Assembly (NCBI GenBank): GCA_016295245.1
Contig: JAEDLO010000013.1
Location: 1 to 26,018 of the forward strand
Length of the DNA stretch: 26,018 nucleotides
DNA from: Bacteroidales bacterium
GTDB taxonomy: Bacteria > Bacteroidota > Bacteroidia > Bacteroidales > UBA932
Reading direction: 5' to 3'
Both the position numbers and the translations under genes were made by a program. The notes beneath the pieces were generated by a model, which did not search any database, was not told the origin of the DNA, and worked only from the letters and a program-made list of their open reading frames with translations. Of this stretch, positions 1 to 6,003 are shown one piece after another (position 1 is the first letter of the stretch; the number at the start of each line of letters is the position of its first letter).

Positions 1-866
1 TCGCTGATCTTGGTGAGCATATCGGCCTTGTTGACCATATACGGCACCTCGGTGACGACGATGGTCTCGCGACCGTTGTCGGCCTCTTCAATTTCGGCCT
101 TGGCTCGGATCACGACCTTGCCGCGGCCGGTGGTGTAGGCGTCGATGATGCCCTGACGGCCCATAATGATGCCGCCGGTAGGGAAATCCGGGCCCTTGAT
201 ATGCTGCATCAGCTCTTCTACGCTGATGTCAGGGTTGTCGATATATGCGCAGATAGCATCGCAGCACTCCGAAAGGTTGTGCGGAGCCATATTGGTGGCC
301 ATACCCACGGCGATGCCGGAAGAACCGTTGAGCAGAAGCAGCGGGGCCTTGGTCGGCAGAACTGTCGGCTCCTGGAGGGAGTCGTCGAAGTTCAGGGCCA
401 TATCCACCGTGTTCTTGTCAAGGTCTCCGAGTATCTCCTCGGAAAGTTTTTCGAGCTTTGCCTCGGTGTATCGCATCGCAGCCACAGGGTCGCCGTCCAT
501 TGAACCGAAGTTACCCTGACCGTAAACGAGCGGGTACCTCTGGTTCCAGTTCTGGGCAAGACGGGCCATTGCGTCATATACGCTGGCGTCTCCGTGCGGA
601 TGGTACTTACCGAGTACCTCTCCGACGATACGGGCGCTCTTCTTGGTCTGGCCGCCATAGCTCAAGCCAAGGCCGTCCATTCCGTACAGCACGCGCCTCT
701 GGACCGGCTTGAGACCGTCACGCGCGTCAGGGAGCGCCCTGGACACGATTACCGACATCGAATAGTCGATGTAGGCCGTACGCATCTCGTGGTCAATCTC
801 GACCGGTTCGATGATTCCGGTCTTCACCTCCTGGATTTCTTCAGGATTCATTACCTCACTATCCAT
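1..866 (-). CDS. gyrA: DNA gyrase subunit A, N-terminal 288 residues (3' end outside window)
   Basis: This is the A subunit of DNA gyrase, the type IIA topoisomerase that introduces negative supercoils by double-strand breakage and passage. The visible part covers the winged-helix and tower region. It contains AYIDYSMSVIVSRALPDARDG (about residues 31-51), GEVLGKYHPHGDASVYDA (82-99) and AMRYTEAK, in which Tyr133 is the catalytic tyrosine (E. coli Tyr122). The ATG at 866-864 gives MDSEVMNPEEIQEV; a second ATG five codons in is possible. No Shine-Dalgarno sequence is visible, which is normal for the phylum. The quinolone-resistance region has Ala94 at the position of E. coli Ser83, with Ser95 next to it and Asp98 matching Asp87. 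GyrA is favoured over ParC by motif quality, but the C-terminal domain that would settle it is missing. Confidence 0.93.
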   Translation of the reverse strand, partial: MDSEVMNPEEIQEVKTGIIEPVEIDHEMRTAYIDYSMSVIVSRALPDARDGLKPVQRRVLYGMDGLGLSYGGQTKKSARIVGEVLGKYHPHGDASVYDAMARLAQNWNQRYPLVYGQGNFGSMDGDPVAAMRYTEAKLEKLSEEILGDLDKNTVDMALNFDDSLQEPTVLPTKAPLLLLNGSSGIAVGMATNMAPHNLSECCDAICAYIDNPDISVEELMQHIKGPDFPTGGIIMGRQGIIDAYTTGRGKVVIRAKAEIEEADNGRETIVVTEVPYMVNKADMLTKIS

Positions 867-900
867 AAAAAACTATAAATTCATCTATGCAATTAACTCA

Positions 901-908
901 CAAAGTTA
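901..908 (-). promoter_or_regulatory. Bacteroidetes -7 element for gyrA
   Basis: Read on the minus strand this is TAACTTTG, an exact match to the Bacteroidetes -7 consensus TAnnTTTG, 34 bases upstream of the gyrA ATG. The expected transcript leader is about 30 nt. No convincing -33 TTTG is visible upstream. Confidence 0.5.
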
Positions 909-929
909 ACAAAATTATTGATTTTTTCC

Positions 930-937
930 TACTTTTG
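930..937 (+). promoter_or_regulatory. Bacteroidetes -7 element for the Clp_N gene
   Basis: TACTTTTG matches TAnnTTTG and ends only five bases before the ATG at 943. If it is used, the predicted transcription start falls at or within a base or two of the start codon, implying a leaderless mRNA. No clear -33 TTG lies at the usual distance. Confidence 0.45.
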
Positions 938-942
938 TCCCT

Positions 943-1497
943 ATGAGACCGAAGTTTTCCAAAGAGCTCTGTACCGTGCTCGAATTCGCCCACCAGGAGG
1001 CGATGCGCACCGGATGCTACGGCATAGGTGAGGCGCATCTGCTTCTGGCGATACTGCGCAGCCACGGCTCGGACGCCCTGCGGGCCATCGAGGGCTGCGG
1101 CTTGGACAAGGAAGCGCTCAAGGAGGCTGCGGACAAACTCATCTTCAACGACAAACCCATACCCTTAGACAATGCCCCGATGGTCCGCCCTACGAAAAGG
1201 GCCGAGGGCGTGATTGCCCTTGCGGGCTATGAAGCTCTGCGCCACGGCACTTCAAGCGTAAGCTCTTCGCACCTGCTGCTTGCACTCTGCCGCCGGATTG
1301 ACGGTCAGGCCAGTCCCCTGCTTTATGAGGCAGGGGCCGATTACGACAGGCTCGAGGCCTACTTGCGCACGCACGGGATGCTCAACAGCCCTTGCAGCGT
1401 CGCTTCCGTCAATATGGAAACGATCCTGGGATCGCTGGGAGAGCAACTCACCGCTCTTTTCGGAGCGTCAAGGGACAAAACGAACTTTCTGTCATGA
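943..1497 (+). CDS. Stand-alone tandem Clp_N domain protein (ClpC/ClpA N-domain-like, no ATPase)
   Basis: This 184-residue protein is built almost entirely of two Clp_N repeats, the substrate- or adaptor-binding domain at the N-terminus of ClpA/ClpB/ClpC. Repeat one spans about residues 4-70, with EAHLLLAILRS at 30-40. Repeat two spans about 83-147, with SSHLLLAL at 108-115. No Walker A or AAA+ module follows; the gene stops at TGA 1495-1497. The start is fixed because Clp_N homology begins at Phe5 (FSKELCTVLEFA) and the next Met is residue 21. Its stop overlaps the ATG of the following hydrolase (ATGA), so the two are probably translationally coupled. A free N-domain could compete for or deliver Clp substrates, but that is inference. 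It could instead be a remnant of a longer Clp gene, although no downstream AAA+ remnant is visible. Confidence 0.8.
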   Translation: MRPKFSKELCTVLEFAHQEAMRTGCYGIGEAHLLLAILRSHGSDALRAIEGCGLDKEALKEAADKLIFNDKPIPLDNAPMVRPTKRAEGVIALAGYEALRHGTSSVSSSHLLLALCRRIDGQASPLLYEAGADYDRLEAYLRTHGMLNSPCSVASVNMETILGSLGEQLTALFGASRDKTNFLS

Positions 1498-2435
1498 AAT
1501 TTTTCCTTATGTTGTTTAGCGCACTCGCCTGCGCCCTTTCGCAGGCCCCCGCCGGCATTGCCGCCGAGAAGGCAGCAGAACCGGAAGGCACTTATCTGTA
1601 TGCACGCCACGACGGTCAGGACTTATTCCTGGACCTTTACCACAGCCCGAAGCACAGTCCCGAGAAGCCGACTCTGATCTACATTTTCGGAGGCGGATTC
1701 AAGGACGGCGCCCGTGACAGGCAGGCCCACAGAGTCTGGTTCAACGACATGCTCGAGTTGGGTTACAATGTCGTTTCGATAGACTACCGTCTTGGACTCA
1801 AGGATGCAAGCGACGCGGGAGTGAACAAGAAATTCATCCGGCAGCTGGAGAACGCCATAGATCTCGCGGTCGAGGACCTTTTCAGCGCCACGCTCTTTCT
1901 CATTGAGAACAGCGACGAGCTGAACATCGATGCCGACAACCTGGTGCTTGCCGGAGCTTCCGCGGGCGCAATCACCGCCCTCCAGGCCGAATGGTACATC
2001 TCGAACTCCTCCCCGAAGGCTTCCATCCTTCCAAGGGGGTTCAATTACAGCGGCGTGATGGCCTTCTCCGGTGCGGTCTTCTCCCGCAAAGGAAAGGTGC
2101 GCTTCGGAACCAATATGTGCCCTACAGCCCTCTTCCACGGCACCGCAGACACTATGGTCCCTTACGACAAGATTTCCTTCCTGCGCCTGCATTTCGACGG
2201 ATCGAACCAGCTGGCAAAGCAGCTGGTCAAAGATGGCAAGGCCTTCAGGATTTACCGCTACACCGGCAACGGCCACGAAATCTCCGTTGCGATGCCGCAC
2301 ATAATGGACCAGATTCTGCCTTTCCTTGAGGAAGACGTAATAAAGAAAGCCGGCAGCAGCGTTGACGCCACTGTCGACAATCCCGACATCCCCGTCCCTG
2401 ACTGGGCGATGGATGATTATAAGAGTCTGTATTAG
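1494..2435 (+). CDS. Exported alpha/beta hydrolase (carboxylesterase-like)
   Basis: A 313-residue alpha/beta-hydrolase-fold enzyme with an N-terminal signal peptide (hydrophobic core about residues 3-20, likely signal peptidase I cleavage near AGIAA). The fold's landmarks are present: oxyanion-hole loop FGGGF at 65-69, nucleophile elbow GASAG with Ser156, acid GTAD with Asp219, and base GNGH with His261. It therefore probably hydrolyses an ester in the periplasm or outside the cell; the substrate cannot be read from the sequence. The open frame extends upstream to 1392, but the ATG at 1494 is chosen because it starts the signal peptide and overlaps the previous stop. The 3' end overlaps the convergent nucleoside phosphorylase by 4 bp. 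Confidence 0.8.
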   Translation: MKFFLMLFSALACALSQAPAGIAAEKAAEPEGTYLYARHDGQDLFLDLYHSPKHSPEKPTLIYIFGGGFKDGARDRQAHRVWFNDMLELGYNVVSIDYRLGLKDASDAGVNKKFIRQLENAIDLAVEDLFSATLFLIENSDELNIDADNLVLAGASAGAITALQAEWYISNSSPKASILPRGFNYSGVMAFSGAVFSRKGKVRFGTNMCPTALFHGTADTMVPYDKISFLRLHFDGSNQLAKQLVKDGKAFRIYRYTGNGHEISVAMPHIMDQILPFLEEDVIKKAGSSVDATVDNPDIPVPDWAMDDYKSLY

Positions 2436-3307
2436 TCCAGGGAAGCAAGCGTATCCAGACACAGGCGGCAAAGTTCCTCGACGCGAGGTTTGTAGTCCGT
2501 GTTGGCGGCTTTGAGGTAGCGGTGGGCGATGGCGCAGCAGACGGTAGCGGCATTGTGGCCCAGATGGGCGGCAAGACCGGCGATTGCCGAGCCTTCCATC
2601 TCGATGTTGGTGATCTTGTATCCCCCGTGCTCGAAACTGATGAAATTCTCTATCATATCAGGCATTGCGAGCGGAAGCCTCACCACCCTGCCCTGAGGGC
2701 CGTAGAAGCCTGAGGCGGAGATGGTCATACCCTTGACCGTCTTGTCGGCAAAGGCATTGATGATGCGGTCTGAAGCCTTTGCGAAATACGGATCCGGCAA
2801 ATGCCTGTTCCAATCCATATGGCTCTTGAAATGCTCCTCGAAGTCGAGAAGGGAAACCTTGTCCCTGTCGGCATACCAGTTGAGGAGGCCGTCGCAACCG
2901 ATTGAGATGTGCGAGAGGATAAAGGCTCCCAGAGGAATGTCCTTCTGGATGCAGCCACAGGTGCCGATGCGGAGGATATCGAGGGCCTTGTGCTCGGGCT
3001 TGACCTCGCGGGTCTGGAAATCCACGTTGGCCAGGGCGTCGAGCTCGGTCATCACGATGTCAATGTTGTCAGTGCCTATACCGGTTGAGAGCACTGTGAT
3101 GCGACTGCCGTTGTGGAGACCGGTAATCCAGACAAATTCGCGCGAGGCGTTTTCACACTCGATTTCTTCAAACATCGGGCGGAACATATTGACCCTTCCC
3201 GGATCACCGACCAGGATCACCTTGTCGGCAAGCTGTTCAGGCCTGATATGGAGATGGAAAACCGATCCGTCTGAATTGATGATGAGTTCTGATGCAGGTA
3301 TCTTCAT
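2432..3307 (-). CDS. Nucleoside phosphorylase (uridine phosphorylase-like)
   Basis: A 291-residue member of the PNP/UDP phosphorylase family 1, which splits nucleosides with phosphate into a free base and ribose-1-phosphate for salvage in the cytoplasm. Visible motifs are GDPGR (34-38, phosphate binding), STGIGTDN (74-81), RIGTCG (113-118), FYGPQGR (201-207) and the nucleoside-ribose motif NIEMEGSA (234-241). The glutamine-arginine pair in the FYGPQGR stretch favours uridine phosphorylase over purine-specific members, but substrate choice is not certain. It is the last gene of a three-gene minus-strand operon, 4 bp downstream of the DUF4293 gene. Its TAA overlaps the TAG of the convergent hydrolase. 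Confidence 0.88.
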   Translation of the reverse strand: MKIPASELIINSDGSVFHLHIRPEQLADKVILVGDPGRVNMFRPMFEEIECENASREFVWITGLHNGSRITVLSTGIGTDNIDIVMTELDALANVDFQTREVKPEHKALDILRIGTCGCIQKDIPLGAFILSHISIGCDGLLNWYADRDKVSLLDFEEHFKSHMDWNRHLPDPYFAKASDRIINAFADKTVKGMTISASGFYGPQGRVVRLPLAMPDMIENFISFEHGGYKITNIEMEGSAIAGLAAHLGHNAATVCCAIAHRYLKAANTDYKPRVEELCRLCLDTLASLD

Positions 3308-3311
3308 AATA

Positions 3312-3716
3312 TTATCTCTTTTTGCGTTTTGCCGACCTCAGACGGTCAGAACTTCTGACCATCAGTTCGTCGGCCATAATGTTTCGTGCTGCGAGAACGT
3401 TCAGAATGACCGAGATTACCGGAATCACGGCAGTCATATTGAAGATCAGCGAGCTGTCCGCAGTAAAGAAATCCACTGCTATCCAGACCTGGAAGGCAAA
3501 GGAAATGAGGGCCGCGAGCACCGCTGTCCTGAACTGGAAGATTCTGAACTTGTAGGTGGTGAGGGCCAGCAGGTTGAGAAGCAGGATGATGACCATCAGC
3601 ACTGCGTAGGGGATGTACGCAGTGTATCTCACGCCGGGCGCCTTGTCAAAGAAGAACATCAGTCCGCTCAGGACTGTAGAAAGGAAAAGGTAAAGAGTCT
3701 GTATTCTCTGCCACAT
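3312..3716 (-). CDS. DUF4293 family inner-membrane protein
   Basis: A 134-residue integral membrane protein of unknown function with four predicted transmembrane helices (about 7-25, 36-55, 64-84 and 92-110). It has a basic C-terminal tail ending KRKKR. The opening MWQRIQTLYLFLS and the C-terminal ADELMVRSSDRLRS are typical of the Bacteroidetes family DUF4293. It lies 2 bp downstream of the LytTR regulator and 4 bp upstream of the nucleoside phosphorylase, so the three are almost certainly cotranscribed. No catalytic residues are recognisable and no function is claimed. Confidence 0.8.
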   Translation of the reverse strand: MWQRIQTLYLFLSTVLSGLMFFFDKAPGVRYTAYIPYAVLMVIILLLNLLALTTYKFRIFQFRTAVLAALISFAFQVWIAVDFFTADSSLIFNMTAVIPVISVILNVLAARNIMADELMVRSSDRLRSAKRKKR

Positions 3717-3718
3717 AA

Positions 3719-4597
3719 TTATCTTGAATTAAAACGGGCAAGCACCGCCTGCTCGTAGGTTTTTGAAATCGGAATCGGAGCTATCGAGTCGAGGCCGAGG
3801 TCTATCTGGTAGCCGTCCTTTCCGCTCTTGAGGATATTGACATTCCTGAGATTGACTATGTATTTGCGGTGGCAGCGCACAAGGTCGCTGTCGGCAAAGC
3901 TCTCCTCCACTGTCTTGAGACGGCATCTAAGCATATATTTCTTGATTTCAGAGTTACTGTCGCGGTACCATACCTGGATGTAGTTGTCATCCGATTCAAT
4001 GAAGTAGAGGCTTTCGGAGTTGATGGAAAACTTCAGCACGCCGTTGTTGTCGAAGAGTGTGATGCGCTTCTCTTCGTGCGGTTGGACAGGCACATCGCTG
4101 ACCACATTGCCGTAGTTCATCACGCGTATGGTGTTGTCCTTGTCCTGAAGGGCGAAATACATACCGCAAACCGCGTGAGGCACGCCTATGCACACGAAGC
4201 TGTAAAGCAGCGCATTGAGGAAGGACTTTGAGAAACCGCCTTCGGGCATAGCCACAATACCGCTCTTAGCCCCGTAGATATTGAAGGCTGCATAGAGGAG
4301 GGCTACAACAAGTATCTCCGCGGCCACCCAGAAAAAGTAGGCGGCAAACCTGAATCTGCGCATCCTCCGGGAATACATCAGGACCTTGCTCAGCGACAGG
4401 AGCAGCACGGCGACCAGCCAGTACAGGACTGTCATTCCGAAAGGCTTAAGACTGGTGAAGCTGAACCAGAGGTTGTCGGAGAAAGGAGCGGCAAGGCACA
4501 GGAAAACCAGCGAGCAGAGCACCGTAAAGGCCACTGTCGCAATAAGCTGCTGCTTTCCAAGCAAATATCCCGGAACCTGTTCTCCAAACCTTGACAT
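3719..4597 (-). CDS. Membrane-anchored LytTR-domain transcriptional regulator
   Basis: A 292-residue protein with four predicted transmembrane helices in its N-terminal half (about 16-36, 54-74, 85-107 and 125-148), a linker, and a C-terminal LytTR DNA-binding domain (about 190-285). The LytTR part includes LYFIESDDNYIQVWY (197-211), LRCRLKTVEE and LVRCHRKYIVNLRNV (239-253). There is no receiver domain, so it is presumably controlled by the membrane part rather than by phosphorylation. The ATG at 4597 (MSRFGEQ) is preferred over an in-frame GTG at 4624, because that GTG lies on the predicted promoter element; GGAG seven bases upstream also supports 4597. It heads the operon with DUF4293 and the nucleoside phosphorylase and diverges from fabF. 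Confidence 0.85.
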   Translation of the reverse strand: MSRFGEQVPGYLLGKQQLIATVAFTVLCSLVFLCLAAPFSDNLWFSFTSLKPFGMTVLYWLVAVLLLSLSKVLMYSRRMRRFRFAAYFFWVAAEILVVALLYAAFNIYGAKSGIVAMPEGGFSKSFLNALLYSFVCIGVPHAVCGMYFALQDKDNTIRVMNYGNVVSDVPVQPHEEKRITLFDNNGVLKFSINSESLYFIESDDNYIQVWYRDSNSEIKKYMLRCRLKTVEESFADSDLVRCHRKYIVNLRNVNILKSGKDGYQIDLGLDSIAPIPISKTYEQAVLARFNSR

Positions 4598-4623
4598 AAT
4601 ATCTCCGATTGTTATGCAGAACA

Positions 4624-4631
4624 CAAATATA
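4624..4631 (-). promoter_or_regulatory. Bacteroidetes -7 element for the LytTR operon
   Basis: Minus-strand TATATTTG matches TAnnTTTG exactly, 27 bases upstream of the chosen ATG. It sits back to back with the fabF element at 4644-4651, with only 12 bases between the two boxes, so each promoter's upstream region overlaps the other's core. Confidence 0.6.
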
Positions 4632-4643
4632 AATAAAAATTCC

Positions 4644-4651
4644 TAACTTTG
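4644..4651 (+). promoter_or_regulatory. Bacteroidetes -7 element for fabF
   Basis: TAACTTTG matches TAnnTTTG. An ATG at 4657 is only five bases downstream and would be near-leaderless; the ATG at 4678 would have a leader of about 20 nt. Confidence 0.55.
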
Positions 4652-4677
4652 TCGGGATGACCAAATCGACTGACTAT

Positions 4678-5925
4678 ATGGAAAGAAGAGTAGCCGTTAC
4701 CGGTCTGGGAGTAGTGTCCTGCATCGGAAACAATATTGAAACATTTTGGAACAATCTCAAGAACGGAGTCTGCGGAATAGATACCATAACAGAATTCCCA
4801 ACCGAAGACCTTGCCGTAAAAATCGGTGGCAAAATCAAGGATTTCAATCCGGAAGAATACGGTATGGACAAGCCTTTTGTCCGCAAGCAGGACCCGTTCA
4901 CCATCTTCGGTATGGCAGCCGCCTGGCAGGCAATGCAGGATTCAGGACTTAAAGCTGACGAGAACATCGACGCCCTCCGCCTCGGCACCTATGTCAGCTC
5001 CGGCATCGGCGGCTTCGAGACCATTTACCGCGAGGTCGGCAAGATGCTGCAGGACCCTAGCGGTCAGTGGATTTCGCCAAACTTCGTGCCTACTATGATA
5101 GGCGATATGTGCGCCGGCCAGATTGCCATCAAGTTCGGAGCGAAGAGTTCCTGCATCAATATCGTGACAGCCTGCGCGACGGCGACCCACTCCCTCGGCG
5201 AGGCTTTCAGGGCAGTGAAGTACGGCTTCAGCGACGCCATCATCACAGGCGGCTCCGACCATTGCACCATCCCTATCGGACTTGCCAGCTTCGCCAACTG
5301 CAAGGCGCTCACCCGCCAGGAGGATCCCAAGCACGCATCCCTGCCGTTCAACCTCAACCGCGGCGGCTTCGTAATGGCTGACGGCGCGGCAGTGCTCATC
5401 CTCGAGGAATGGGAGCACGCCAAGCAGCGCGGCGCCCACATATACGCCGAAATGGTCGGCTACGGCAGCACCTGCGATGCCTACCACGCAACCGCACCGC
5501 GTCCGGACGGCAGCACCCAGGCCGAATGTATCCGCATCGCCCTCGAGCAGGCCCTCTTCGACCCGCAGAAGGACAATATGTACATCAATGCCCACGGTAC
5601 CGGCACCAAGCTCAACGACATCGCCGAGACCACGGCCTACAAGCTTGCGCTCGGGGACTATGCCTACAAGGCCCACATCTCATCGACCAAGTCGATGCAC
5701 GGCCATATGTTCGGAGCTACCGGAGCAGCAGAGGCGATAGCCACCGTGCTGGCCCTTCAGGAGGGCATCGTACCTCCGACCATCAACCTCGACACGCCGG
5801 ACCCTGAGTGCGACCTCGACTACACGCCGAACACCGCCGTCAAGGCAGATCTGACCATAGGCATCAGCGACTCCTTCGGCTTCGGCGGACACAACGCCTG
5901 CATCGCATTCAGAAAGGCAGAATAA
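4678..5925 (+). CDS. fabF: 3-oxoacyl-[acyl-carrier-protein] synthase II (FabF-type ketosynthase)
   Basis: A 415-residue condensing enzyme of type II fatty acid synthesis that extends acyl-ACP with malonyl-ACP by decarboxylative Claisen condensation. The Cys-His-His triad is visible: Cys166 in TACATATHS, His306 in NAHGTGTKLND and His343 in STKSMHGHMFGATGA, with Lys338 in the same motif. The gating GFGGHN loop is at 401-406. Family members more often read SMTGH where this one has SMHGH. The start MERRVAVTGLG at 4678 matches the family's N-terminus; an ATG at 4657 would add seven residues and cannot be excluded. No acpP lies next to it, unlike many fabF loci, so it may be a paralogue with a specialised role. 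Confidence 0.87.
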   Translation: MERRVAVTGLGVVSCIGNNIETFWNNLKNGVCGIDTITEFPTEDLAVKIGGKIKDFNPEEYGMDKPFVRKQDPFTIFGMAAAWQAMQDSGLKADENIDALRLGTYVSSGIGGFETIYREVGKMLQDPSGQWISPNFVPTMIGDMCAGQIAIKFGAKSSCINIVTACATATHSLGEAFRAVKYGFSDAIITGGSDHCTIPIGLASFANCKALTRQEDPKHASLPFNLNRGGFVMADGAAVLILEEWEHAKQRGAHIYAEMVGYGSTCDAYHATAPRPDGSTQAECIRIALEQALFDPQKDNMYINAHGTGTKLNDIAETTAYKLALGDYAYKAHISSTKSMHGHMFGATGAAEAIATVLALQEGIVPPTINLDTPDPECDLDYTPNTAVKADLTIGISDSFGFGGHNACIAFRKAE

Positions 5926-5945
5926 AAAAAATCTTCACCGGGGTC

Positions 5946-5978
5946 TTGACTCGTACCCGAGGGCAATGTCTATATTTG
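5946..5978 (+). promoter_or_regulatory. Predicted promoter for the uvrA-like gene
   Basis: TATATTTG at 5971-5978 matches the -7 element, and a TTG at 5946-5948 lies 22 bases upstream, close to the -33 spacing usual for Bacteroidetes. The leader to the ATG at 6004 would be about 20 nt. Its presence means the UvrA-like gene need not rely on readthrough from fabF. Confidence 0.55.
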
Positions 5979-6003
5979 CGTCCTGAACCAAAGCAAAGCA
6001 AAT

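Noticed and set aside
1392..1493. An upstream extension of the exported hydrolase.
   Set aside because: It would place 34 Arg-rich residues before a clear signal peptide and lies inside the Clp_N gene.
2721..3758. A 345-codon open frame on the plus strand opposite the nucleoside phosphorylase and DUF4293 genes.
   Set aside because: It crosses two confidently identified minus-strand genes and shows no domain or signal; it is a shadow frame.
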